Source: Ruminococcus flavefaciens (GTDB lineage: Bacteria > Bacillota > Clostridia > Oscillospirales > Ruminococcaceae). Taken from it: DNA of 10,008 nucleotides. The notes below the pieces were generated by a model. The model searched no databases. It saw nothing but the letters and a program-made list of their open reading frames with translations, and was not told the DNA's origin. The translations under genes and the position numbers were made by a program. Positions 1-7,587 of this stretch are shown here, piece after piece. Within the stretch, counting starts at the first letter, position 1, and each line of letters starts with the position of its first letter. The stretch is from the NCBI GenBank assembly GCA_004554385.1, contig SFMO01000157.1:1-10008 (forward strand), given 5' to 3'.

Positions 1-223
1 ATATAACATTACTCGAAGATATACACCGCAAAATAGCCATATTTAAAATACTGAATGTATATTTTAGCATTTCTATAACAAACAGGTGTATTTTTCACAA
101 GCGCTTTGCCCGGCATTCCGAGGAGGTCATCAAAGTGCTATATTGATAAAATATATATGTCAATCCCAAAGCTTTAATTAAATTTTACACTCAACTCCCG
201 ATGTGCCGGAAAGCAGAAAAATA

Positions 224-247
224 CCCTCTCAAATCAACATGAGAGGG
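224..247 (-). terminator. Second terminator-like hairpin, minus strand
   Basis: An 8-bp perfect stem CCCTCTCA/TGAGAGGG (224-231 with 240-247, eight-base loop) is followed on the minus strand by TATTTTTC. It would catch transcripts passing the first hairpin. The remaining stretch 1-223 is AT-rich and shows no gene I can support. Confidence 0.65.
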
Positions 248-302
248 CATTATGTTATAGAGGCTTTAGGAACCTACGATGACTTAAAATTTTTTATGCA
301 AA

Positions 303-324
303 CCCGCCGACTATTGCCGACGGG
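303..324 (-). terminator. GC-rich hairpin after the secreted-protein gene
   Basis: A nine-pair stem with two G-U pairs (303-311 with 316-324, four-base loop) starts 68 bases past the stop codon at 392. Only three T residues follow on the minus strand and three after a C on the plus strand, so it may work weakly both ways. Confidence 0.55.
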
Positions 325-391
325 CTTTAAGCGTATCGGATAGGTCTATAAAACCTTTGTGGAGGAATTATGAATTATTCATTTATTTACA

Positions 392-1432
392 TTATGCGCC
401 TGGTTCAACATCTTTCGGATTTGTAGCATCCTGTGTACCGTTACCAGTAGCAGCAACCTTGGCTGTATCTGTATTGATACCAGTTACAGCAGTTCCAGTA
501 TCAAGTTCAAACTTGCAGTTGAGCGCCCACTTTTTATCCTGAAGAGCCGCATATGTAGCGGAATTACATGTGTCATCCTCGCCTTCAAGCCATACTCGAA
601 CAAGAACTTTATAGTATACTGTTTCACCTCTGTCAACATCGGCATCAAGAACCACGCCTGTAGCACCGGAAGCTCCGTTCTTAAAGTTAGCAACTTCACC
701 TAACGCAGAACCACTTGCCTGAGCCTTTGGTTTATCAGATTCCACAGTAAAATATGTTGCATCTTTAAGTCCAAGGATTCCCTTCTGGTTAGTGGCTACA
801 TTTGCTGTCGCTGCAGGGTCAACAGTTTTAACCGCATCATATCCAGCGCCGCCATTCGCAGTAATATTCTGTGCAAATACACCAACACGCCATGCACGGT
901 CAATATTCACACCAGCAGCTGCTGTACCTTCGCCGAATACTGGTGAAGAAATAGCCTTTCCATCGTAAAGCAGATTACACTCAGTCATTTTCAGCGCCTG
1001 ATCATTATTATCTCCAGTGCCCTTCAGATAGAACACATAGTCAATATAACCATATGCAGCTCCATCTGTAGCATCTGCCATACTGATATCGTCGGTAGTA
1101 AATGTTTCTGTAATAGACTTTACTCCATACGTACCATTAAATGCTTTGTCATATTTGTTTTTGCCTGCAACTGCATTCGCCACAGCAGTATCCTCGTTGT
1201 ACTGTGTAATTGTAGCAGCACTTTCTTTCTGACCACGAGCATTCGCATTTACTGTATACCAGAAAGAACCAGTTGTACCATTTACAGAAGATACAGGCTC
1301 CAGTAAGCCCTTACGTCCCTGTACAAGATCGAGAGATGAATAGTTTGCCTCAACATTGTCTGAACAAATCAGCAGGTTAGCTCCAACCTTTGTCTTGAGT
1401 TCCATTCCTGTAACTTCAACTTCCTTATTCAT
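392..1432 (-). CDS. SipW-dependent-type secreted protein missing its signal peptide (5'-truncated)
   Basis: The frame from the ATG at 1432 gives 346 residues, Ala, Gly, Thr and Asp rich with few Cys, as in secreted TasA/camelysin-like proteins of Firmicutes. The segment YYKVLVRVWLEGEDDTC near the C-terminus is a typical ending of such proteins. The ATG at 1432 is probably an internal Met. Directly upstream in frame is TYAWFT, the motif that closes SipW-dependent signal peptides, but going further back the frame hits TGA at 1480-1478 with only nine codons (TVCIYTVKA) between. No hydrophobic core, start codon or ribosome site is present. So the gene has lost its first 20-30 codons by insertion, deletion or rearrangement. 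As it stands the product would not be exported and is likely not made, unless an inversion or excision rejoins it to a signal peptide. Two terminator-like hairpins follow the stop. Confidence 0.7.
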   Translation of the reverse strand: MNKEVEVTGMELKTKVGANLLICSDNVEANYSSLDLVQGRKGLLEPVSSVNGTTGSFWYTVNANARGQKESAATITQYNEDTAVANAVAGKNKYDKAFNGTYGVKSITETFTTDDISMADATDGAAYGYIDYVFYLKGTGDNNDQALKMTECNLLYDGKAISSPVFGEGTAAAGVNIDRAWRVGVFAQNITANGGAGYDAVKTVDPAATANVATNQKGILGLKDATYFTVESDKPKAQASGSALGEVANFKNGASGATGVVLDADVDRGETVYYKVLVRVWLEGEDDTCNSATYAALQDKKWALNCKFELDTGTAVTGINTDTAKVAATGNGTQDATNPKDVEPGA

Positions 1433-1595
1433 GGTAAACCAAGCGTATGTCGCTTTAACAGTATAGATACATACCGTTCAAATCGCCTTATATCGTCATT
1501 TCTCGCACTTGATTCAACTGTTCAAAAAAGTGCGTTTTCGTAGATGACCGAGCCTATTTTGTACCGACTTCCATTTTCTGTATCATAAATTGATA

Positions 1596-1633
1596 GATTT
1601 AATATCAATCGTTTGTTGGCTTGATATTGAATC
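1596..1633. repeat. 13-bp inverted repeat in the gene-free stretch 1481-1784
   Basis: GATTTAATATCAA (1596-1608) and TTGATATTGAATC (1621-1633) pair over 13 positions with one G-U, around a 12-base centre. A further ATTGATA at 1589-1595 forms a second inverted pair with TATCAAT at 1603-1609. No T-run follows in either direction, so a protein-binding or recombination site is more likely than a terminator. The rest of 1481-1784 holds only a weaker 7-bp inverted repeat (1504-1510 with 1528-1534) followed by TTTT on the plus strand, and no convincing gene. Confidence 0.5.
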
Positions 1634-1784
1634 AAAAAAACAGTGATATAACAATTTTAACCTCGCCTTTTCTGTTCATAGTGACAAAATATCGGTGCAG
1701 GATTTATCCATAGTGAATTTGTATGACCATTTGGATATAGGAGCAAACCAATCGGCTCTTGTATCATTGCAAAGGATATGAGAA

Positions 1785-1818
1785 AAACTCCCTATGAACA
1801 GATGAACATAGGGAGTTT
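1785..1818 (-). terminator. Intrinsic terminator of the AlbA_2/HATPase gene
   Basis: A perfect 12-bp stem (1785-1796 with 1807-1818) has a ten-base loop. On the minus strand the last arm runs into five T residues. It begins nine bases past the stop codon at 1827. Confidence 0.9.
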
Positions 1819-1826
1819 AAGATTGA

Positions 1827-3383
1827 TTATTCAATTACGATCCATTCGCCTGATTTAGTAGATCCTTTACGCCTTATCCTGCCCTCACGTTGGAGCTTTT
1901 CAAGGCGGTATCTGATTGTTTGTTCACTGACATCAAGCACTGCTGCGAGCTGCTTTCTTGTGCTTTTCGGTGAAAGAAGCAACTGATCTATAATTGACTT
2001 TTCAATATCATCAGTATTTTCTTGGCGGTTTCGGCGGTTTTCTTGGCGGTTTTCTTGGCGGTTGGCTTTTTTGGTTTCCTCCGCCTGTATCTTAGCAAAT
2101 TCCTCATTAATATACGCAGTGACCATAGTATAATCATCGGTATCGTTGGTCGGCTCAAAAACAAGCTCCGGAGAACCATTTTCTTTCATAGCATTCTTGG
2201 CTCTCCTTATACCCGAACCGTATGACTCTATTAGGTCAAGTGAGAAAAACATTTCCTTCAATTCAGGATTCAGATAAATACGGTCACGAAACTCCGTATC
2301 TGTGTTCATCGCTTCAATGGTAACAGGCGGCACGGGTCTGTTATGATTGATAAAAGAAATATGGTCTTTATAGATATAGATACCAATATATTCCTTTCGA
2401 CTGTATTCCTTATGGAGAATACAGTTTGTTGCAAGTTCCGAAAACATTGCAAGCGGATAATTATAAACCATTCTGTGTCCGACACGGTCAGGCTCTCGCA
2501 CAGTATATGCAGACATTATAGTCTCACTAAAATAGTCAATGACACGCTTGGCTTGTATCCATATCGGACCGTCAAATACTTGAGATACCATTTTGTCCGT
2601 TCCGATAGCTTCACGAATGACTTCAACTCTTGCATAAGGAATGAAATCTTGCGGCTTGTCAGCAAACATCAGGACAGCAAAGTTCTTAGCACGATAACCG
2701 CTATAATCACTTTGGCTGACAAGCCCCATAGCCTGTGCCATATCCAGCTTAGGCATAGAACGAATATCAGGCTTGGCATTCGTGGCAATGAGATACTCTT
2801 TCATATATTCATAGTTAAGATCATCTATTGTTGCAGTTTCATTCAACTCAGAAGAAAAGTGGAAGTCAGCAAACTTCTTGAGTAATTCAAATTCTTCGCG
2901 CTTATTCGGAAGTCTTGTGTCACGCCGTACACGAATATATCTGCCTGCTTTTAGGTTTATGCTTTTTTCCTTCTCTGCTTGATGTTTGGTTTCATATGGA
3001 CCGTCATTTCCAGGCTCAACAGCGATAACAATAAACGTTCTTCCGTCGATTTCGTCTTGAATAAGCTGATAATTCGGATTTGGTGATATATTGGAAAGTA
3101 ACGACTTTATAGTGTTTTCAGTAGATTCTATCTTCCCAACGTCAATTCCCGAAATAGGTCTTTTGGGGACAGCTTTTATACCGTTTTCCTTATCATCAAC
3201 TTCCTCTATACCGATGAAAATAAGACCGATTTCACGATTCATATAATTATTGCAAAATGCGCAGGCAGTTTTGAGTATACTGCTCTTAACCTCGGCAGAT
3301 TTCTTGTACTCTATATAATCAGACTCTACGGCACAATTCTCAATTATGTCATGAGCCATTTTCTGTATATCTTCACGTTTCAT
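1827..3383 (-). CDS. AlbA_2-HATPase_c_4-winged helix protein (predicted ATP-binding transcriptional regulator)
   Basis: The protein has 518 residues. Residues about 18-155 match the Schlafen AlbA_2 (AAA_4) fold, with the hallmark ESDYIEYK at 20-27 near the start and a later RRD-type motif at 153-155. Residues about 295-400 resemble the HATPase_c_4 domain, with a helix carrying E316, N320 and H324 in SELATNCILHKEY and a Gly motif in ESYGSGIRRAKNAM. A Gln/Asn/Arg-rich linker of NRQE repeats (441-456) leads to a C-terminal winged helix (about 461-518) with DVSEQTIRYRLEKL as recognition helix. Proteins of this layout are usually annotated as ATP-binding or helix-turn-helix regulators, and are common cargo of mobile elements. 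The exact role is unknown. It has its own promoter and a strong terminator, so it is a single-gene unit. It may be element cargo, a defence-linked gene or a host gene; the sequence does not decide. Confidence 0.88.
   Translation of the reverse strand: MKREDIQKMAHDIIENCAVESDYIEYKKSAEVKSSILKTACAFCNNYMNREIGLIFIGIEEVDDKENGIKAVPKRPISGIDVGKIESTENTIKSLLSNISPNPNYQLIQDEIDGRTFIVIAVEPGNDGPYETKHQAEKEKSINLKAGRYIRVRRDTRLPNKREEFELLKKFADFHFSSELNETATIDDLNYEYMKEYLIATNAKPDIRSMPKLDMAQAMGLVSQSDYSGYRAKNFAVLMFADKPQDFIPYARVEVIREAIGTDKMVSQVFDGPIWIQAKRVIDYFSETIMSAYTVREPDRVGHRMVYNYPLAMFSELATNCILHKEYSRKEYIGIYIYKDHISFINHNRPVPPVTIEAMNTDTEFRDRIYLNPELKEMFFSLDLIESYGSGIRRAKNAMKENGSPELVFEPTNDTDDYTMVTAYINEEFAKIQAEETKKANRQENRQENRRNRQENTDDIEKSIIDQLLLSPKSTRKQLAAVLDVSEQTIRYRLEKLQREGRIRRKGSTKSGEWIVIE
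2018..2062 (-). repeat. In-frame 12-base repeat coding for NRQE
   Basis: The plus-strand unit TTTCTTGGCGGT is perfect at 2018-2029, 2039-2050 and 2051-2062, with a shortened degenerate copy between the first two. On the coding strand each unit adds four residues (NRQE order), giving NRQENRQENRRNRQEN at residues 441-456, between the ATPase-like domain and the winged helix. Copy changes keep the reading frame. Confidence 0.85.
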
Positions 3384-3438
3384 ATTTGTTTCCTCACATA
3401 TTTCTTTTTCTGTGGTTAGTGTCGTTCAATTCTAATAT

Positions 3439-3467
3439 ATTATACCACAACTCAATAAGATTTTCAA
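3439..3467 (-). promoter_or_regulatory. Near-consensus sigma-A promoter of the AlbA_2/HATPase gene
   Basis: The minus strand has TTGAAA (3467-3462), a 17-base spacer and a perfect TATAAT (3444-3439). The start of transcription would be near 3432, giving a leader of about 50 bases before the ATG at 3383. A GAGGA ribosome site lies seven bases before that ATG. The gene therefore has its own promoter and does not need the recombinase operon. Confidence 0.8.
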
Positions 3468-3485
3468 GTCCCGATTGCGGATAAT

Positions 3486-3509
3486 CAGCGTTAAAACGGA
3501 GCAACGCTG
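3486..3509. repeat. 7-bp inverted repeat after the third recombinase
   Basis: CAGCGTT (3486-3492) and AACGCTG (3503-3509) flank a ten-base centre. On the minus strand no T-run follows, so it is a poor intrinsic terminator. It lies in the short gap beside the last recombinase, where attachment sites of serine recombinases are often found, but the symmetry does not extend outward. Confidence 0.3.
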
Positions 3510-3543
3510 TTCACAATAATAGAAACAGCTTTCTCCAAAAAAC

Positions 3544-5181
3544 TCACTTCTCCACAGGCGCGTTAATCTCATGTCCGTCCTTGAAGATGATCTGTACCTC
3601 GGTCTTGGACAGCACTCTGATGACCTCAATGACCTTGCGGACGGTCACATCGTCATATTCGGCAAGGTGACAGTCATGCTTGCGAAGCTCCTCACCGACA
3701 GCCATGAGAGCGTATTTCTTTTCTTCGCTGAGTTTCGCCTTGCTCCGCATATCGTCAAGCCGGGATTTCAGGTAGGCTTCCTCATCGTTCAGGCTTTCAA
3801 AGTTCTTGTCGAGGGCATCTTCATCAACTGCACCGCTTGTGATCTGACGGACAAGTGCGTCCCTTTCGTCCTCAATCTCGTCAAGGCGTTTCTTTATCTT
3901 GGCGGTCTCTTTCTGCATATCGCCGTTGTCACCGATTACCATGAGGATATTCTGCTCCATTCGGGCAAGCATATCGCCGTTTCGGGAGTAAACAGTATTC
4001 AGAGCCTTGACGATAGCTTCCTGCAACTTCTCCTCGCTGATAGAGGGAGAATGCTTGCAATATTTACTGCCGTGGTCGAGCCTGCTGATACACCGCCACA
4101 CGATACGCTTGTGACCGTGTGAAGTCCACGTTACCCTGCGGTATGCCGTTCCGCACTCTCCGCATATCAGAATATCGGTCAGGGCGTATTTGCTTGAATA
4201 CTGCCCCAATTCCGTCCTCGCCTTTGCAGAGCGCTTTTTGATAGCTCCACGCTTCGCAAGCTCCTGCTGAACACGGTTGTATGTATCACGGTCAATAATG
4301 GCAGGGTGGCAGTCATGAACGATGTACTTGTTCTTTTCGCCGTTGTTCTTCACACGCTTGTGGGTGATGCAGTCGATGGTGTAGCTTTTTTGGAGGATTG
4401 CATCGCCTGCGTATTTCTCATTTTTGAGGATAAAATTCACATTCGCCCTGTTCCATGTTGACGAACCGCTTCTGCGTTTGATACCCTCGGATTGAAGCTG
4501 GTCTGCGATGCCCTGCATACTCATACCGTCAAGAAACATCACATAGATACGGCGAACCACCTCCGCTTCTTCCTCCACGATGTACGGCACACCGTCCTCG
4601 CCCATACGGTAGCCGAGGGTCTTGTCGAGAACATACTTAACCTTGCCCTCACGGAAAGATTTCTCGATACCCCACGATACATTTTTGCTGATACTCTCGC
4701 TCTCTGCCTGAGCGAACGAACCGTACAGCGAAATGATAAATTCGCTGTTCATCATCATGGTGTTGATGTTCTCTTTCTCAAAGATAACGCCAATGCCGAG
4801 TAGTCTCAGTTCACGGATATATTCAAGACAATCCACAGTGTTTCGGGCGAAACGGCTGATAGACTTGCACAGCACAAGGTCTATTTTCTTCTGCTGACAC
4901 TTGCGTATCATTTTGTTGAACTGCTTGCGGTTCTTGGTCTGCGTACCGCTGATGCCCTCGTCTGCGAATATGCCTGCAAGCGTCCATTCGGGATTGGAAT
5001 TGATGAGGTTGGTGTAATACTCGATCTGCACCTGATAGCTGTTCGCTTGCTCCTCGCTGTCCGTAGACACACGGCAATAGGCAGCTACACGAATTTGCTT
5101 GTATTTGGAGCGTTTCAGCTCGGCAGGTGAAAGGGCTGGTATCATCGTGACATTCGATGCCATATCGTTATTCTTCGGCAT
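3544..5181 (-). CDS. Large serine recombinase, third of three
   Basis: A complete large serine recombinase of 545 residues from the ATG at 5181. The resolvase domain (about 29-175) has the nucleophile Ser39 in YCRVST and R110 and R113 in SISRFARN. The recombinase domain follows at about 185-310. The zinc ribbon uses Cys340, Cys343, Cys364 and Cys375. A charged coiled coil spans about 420-490, and the tail ends EINAPVEK. It is related to the first recombinase but clearly a different enzyme, with a longer N-terminus and different sequence after the catalytic core. Being the last gene before a composition change at about 3540, it may sit near one end of the mobile element, as integrase genes often do. 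No strong terminator follows, only a hairpin without a T-run. Having two complete enzymes could mean they act together, or that two elements have joined. Confidence 0.93.
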   Translation of the reverse strand: MPKNNDMASNVTMIPALSPAELKRSKYKQIRVAAYCRVSTDSEEQANSYQVQIEYYTNLINSNPEWTLAGIFADEGISGTQTKNRKQFNKMIRKCQQKKIDLVLCKSISRFARNTVDCLEYIRELRLLGIGVIFEKENINTMMMNSEFIISLYGSFAQAESESISKNVSWGIEKSFREGKVKYVLDKTLGYRMGEDGVPYIVEEEAEVVRRIYVMFLDGMSMQGIADQLQSEGIKRRSGSSTWNRANVNFILKNEKYAGDAILQKSYTIDCITHKRVKNNGEKNKYIVHDCHPAIIDRDTYNRVQQELAKRGAIKKRSAKARTELGQYSSKYALTDILICGECGTAYRRVTWTSHGHKRIVWRCISRLDHGSKYCKHSPSISEEKLQEAIVKALNTVYSRNGDMLARMEQNILMVIGDNGDMQKETAKIKKRLDEIEDERDALVRQITSGAVDEDALDKNFESLNDEEAYLKSRLDDMRSKAKLSEEKKYALMAVGEELRKHDCHLAEYDDVTVRKVIEVIRVLSKTEVQIIFKDGHEINAPVEK

Positions 5182-6037
5182 TGTTCTCCTCCTTGTATGC
5201 AATACGCTTTCCGTTTCTGAACTCTATCGCTATAACCTTGTTTTCATCAACGGTTATTCTGCTTACGATCTGCGTTAAAAGCGACCTATTGATCGTTTCG
5301 GACGGCTCATGTTCTACAATTATTTCTTGAAGCTCCTGCGTGATATACGGCTCTCTGCTGTATGTGCAGGCGTTGAATTTCATAACCGCTAATTCAAGAG
5401 TTTTCGCCTTTATCAGCTCATATTCTATCGGCTGAACGGCACAGAGCTGAGATATTTCTCTTTCAGCCTGCCGTATTTCGTCGGTAGGCTCATACACAGT
5501 TAGGGGCGTACCAGTGGCAAGCCTATCGGGTTCATCGACAACAGCGTTCATAATGCTCTGCACCGCCGACACAAAGAGGTCATCGGGAATCCTCGGCTGA
5601 AAATTGGCACAGCCCTTATGCGTACACCGCCAGCGTTTGAAGCCCGATCTGTCGGAGAAATGAACCATATTCGTACCGCATACGGTACAGAATGACATCT
5701 TTTTCAACATCGTATAGGTATCGGGAACTTTCACTGTTTTGGCTGAGTTTCCGATGTTTGTAGCCCCGAAAACGTCCTCCGAAATGATTGCAGGATAGCC
5801 GTCCGCACCGCAGTACCGCCCGTCACGGAGGATACCGTACACCTTGTCGATAGCTTTTTTCTTATCCTCCGAGAAATAGGGTATCTGTTCATCATAAAGC
5901 GTTGCACCGATCTTACTGCCCGATAAGCCGTTTGCCTTTTCATCAAAGATACGGTGGATAATATCCGCTTCCTCAACATCAACGGCGATCCTGCCCTCTG
6001 CCAGAATGTAGCCGTAGGGTGTCTTTTTACTTGCCAT
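5168..6037 (-). CDS. Serine-recombinase-like protein lacking the catalytic domain
   Basis: This 289-residue protein starts with MASKKTPYGY, the sequence that in full enzymes opens the recombinase domain just after the resolvase domain. It has that domain (about 5-95), a zinc ribbon with Cys117, Cys120, Cys138 and Cys143, a helical region and a C-terminal strand segment ending EENNAEE. There is no nucleophilic Ser motif and no SRFARN motif, so it cannot cut DNA alone. The ATG overlaps the preceding gene by 11 bases and the stop overlaps the next by 14, a tight translational coupling that argues for a maintained gene and not a decaying fragment. No remnant of the catalytic domain lies upstream, since the upstream DNA codes for the end of the first recombinase. 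It may act as a DNA-binding partner, a directionality factor or a subunit of a mixed complex; this is inference. Its ribosome site is weak, which fits coupling. Confidence 0.85.
   Translation of the reverse strand: MASKKTPYGYILAEGRIAVDVEEADIIHRIFDEKANGLSGSKIGATLYDEQIPYFSEDKKKAIDKVYGILRDGRYCGADGYPAIISEDVFGATNIGNSAKTVKVPDTYTMLKKMSFCTVCGTNMVHFSDRSGFKRWRCTHKGCANFQPRIPDDLFVSAVQSIMNAVVDEPDRLATGTPLTVYEPTDEIRQAEREISQLCAVQPIEYELIKAKTLELAVMKFNACTYSREPYITQELQEIIVEHEPSETINRSLLTQIVSRITVDENKVIAIEFRNGKRIAYKEENNAEE
5187..5194 (-). promoter_or_regulatory. Ribosome binding site that fixes the start of the third recombinase
   Basis: AAGGAGGA on the minus strand ends five bases before the ATG at 5181, which encodes MPKNND. 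A more distant in-frame ATG at 5202 has no such site and would place this site inside the coding region, so 5181 is preferred. Confidence 0.75.
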
Positions 6038-7565
6038 TCCTATCCAACCTTTCTGTAAATTCCAATCCGCATAACAGACTGAATGTCAGCGTATCGCCCG
6101 AAATTGTGATGCTCTCGACTGCCGTTTCAAGTATCTCCTTACGGCTTTCGGGAGTACCGTCATAGTTCTTGAAAAGCTCCGCAAGGGTCTCCATATCGTC
6201 AATGGTCTTATCCTTGTTGTCGTTAGCTCTTTCCATGCTCCGTGACAGTCTGCTGATCTGCATATCAATCTCCGTGACCTCTCTGTCATACTTCTCGGTG
6301 GTGATAAAGCGTTTGCGATACAGCGTAGCGAGCCTGTGCTTCTGTTCTTTGAGGTCGGCAAGGGTTTTGAGCTGATTTGCTCCCTCCGCCGTACCGTACT
6401 CCATAAGCCTTTGAAGCTCTGTGAGCTGTGCATAGCACTTGCCGATGATCTCTGCATTATGAGTATGGAGCTTATCGCACAAAGCTGTGAAAGCGTTCTG
6501 TAATTCATCATCATAGAGGACGATATTATCACAGGGATTTCCTACATCATAACGATAACCGCATTGCCAATAGTCACGCTTTTTGGAGCGTATCAGGGCA
6601 TAGGTGTGACCGCACTTTCCGCATATCAGCTTCTTTCTAAACGGAGATTCGATCTTAGTGCTTTTCTGCGGTGTGGACGCTTTCCGCATATCCCTGACAA
6701 TAGCGTATTTCTCCTTGCTAATAATTGCGGGGTGACTGCCCTCAATGTAATACTGCGGAACTTGTCCCGAATTGGGAATGAACTTCTCGCCCATGAACTT
6801 GGAGTAGGTTTTCTGCCAGAGGGTATCACCGATGTACTTCTCCTGTTCAAGAATATTCAGCACCGTCTTTTGATTCCACGCCTTTCCTGTGGGTGAGGGT
6901 ATGCCCTCATCGGTCAGAGTAAGAGCGATCTTCCTTGCACCCATTCCGCTGATATACATATCGAATATCCTGCGGACGACCTCGGCTTTATCGGGGTCAA
7001 TGACAAGATCACCTGTTTTCCTCTCTTTGGTGTAACCGTATGGGACACGGCAATGTCCGAACGTACCCGATGCCATTTTCTTTTGAATGCCCCAGCGGAC
7101 GTTGTTGGATATGGACTGCGATTCCTCCTGAGCAAGACCGCCCATGACGGTAATCATCATTTCGTCCGATAGCCTTGCCGTGTCGATATTTTCCTTTTCA
7201 AATGCTATGGTAATGCCCAGCTCTTTCAGCTCTCGGATAGATTTCAGGCAGTCCTTAGTATTTCGGGCGAAACGGCTGATAGACTTCGTGACGATACGGT
7301 CAATCTTGCCTGCTCTGCAATCCTCCATGAGCCTTTGAAACTCCACACGCTTATCCATGCTCGTCCCCGAAATGCCCTCATCTGCGTACACACCGACAAG
7401 CTCCGATGTCTCCGAACCTCTGTACAGGCTCGTGAAGTACCGAACCTGTGTTTCATAGGAATGCTCCTGATCGTCCTTGTTGCTCGATACTCTGCAATAC
7501 GCAGCCACTCTTATCCGCCCCTGCTGTAATTTCGACACGGCAGGGATCACTGTCATTTTCTTCAT
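6027..7565 (-). CDS. Large serine recombinase, first of three
   Basis: A complete large serine recombinase of 512 residues. Such enzymes join attachment sites through a 5' phosphoserine link and carry out integration, excision or inversion of mobile DNA. The N-terminal resolvase domain (about 18-165) holds the nucleophile Ser27 in YCRVSS and the arginines of SISRFARN (R98, R101). The recombinase domain runs from VPYGY at 174 to about 300. A zinc ribbon has Cys315, Cys318, Cys335 and Cys345. A helical coiled-coil stretch follows at about 375-465, then a strand-rich tail. I prefer the ATG at 7565 over the one at 7571, because AGGAG is nine bases from the former and only three from the latter; the gain is two residues either way. 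The stop overlaps the next gene by 11 bases. Length and domains are normal for the family, so it is probably active. Confidence 0.93.
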   Translation of the reverse strand: MKKMTVIPAVSKLQQGRIRVAAYCRVSSNKDDQEHSYETQVRYFTSLYRGSETSELVGVYADEGISGTSMDKRVEFQRLMEDCRAGKIDRIVTKSISRFARNTKDCLKSIRELKELGITIAFEKENIDTARLSDEMMITVMGGLAQEESQSISNNVRWGIQKKMASGTFGHCRVPYGYTKERKTGDLVIDPDKAEVVRRIFDMYISGMGARKIALTLTDEGIPSPTGKAWNQKTVLNILEQEKYIGDTLWQKTYSKFMGEKFIPNSGQVPQYYIEGSHPAIISKEKYAIVRDMRKASTPQKSTKIESPFRKKLICGKCGHTYALIRSKKRDYWQCGYRYDVGNPCDNIVLYDDELQNAFTALCDKLHTHNAEIIGKCYAQLTELQRLMEYGTAEGANQLKTLADLKEQKHRLATLYRKRFITTEKYDREVTEIDMQISRLSRSMERANDNKDKTIDDMETLAELFKNYDGTPESRKEILETAVESITISGDTLTFSLLCGLEFTERLDRNGK

Positions 7566-7587
7566 AAACATCAGCTCCTGTTTTTAC

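Noticed and set aside
9..116. Minus-strand 35-codon frame beginning MPGKALVKNTP, with a TTGACA box upstream at 158-163
   Set aside because: No ribosome site precedes the ATG, and the only -10 candidate (137-142) is 15 bases from the -35 box, too close for a good promoter. Possibly a gene remnant, but unsupported.
357..542. Plus-strand open frame preceded by GGAGG
   Set aside because: The ribosome site GGAGGAATT is well placed, but the frame mostly runs antisense to the end of the secreted-protein gene and shows no known domain.
2343..2885. Plus-strand open frame of 180 codons
   Set aside because: It is antisense to the well-supported AlbA_2/HATPase gene and has no family resemblance.
3571..4122. 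Plus-strand open frame of 183 codons
   Set aside because: It lies opposite the zinc-ribbon and coiled-coil part of the third recombinase; the recombinase reading is decisive.
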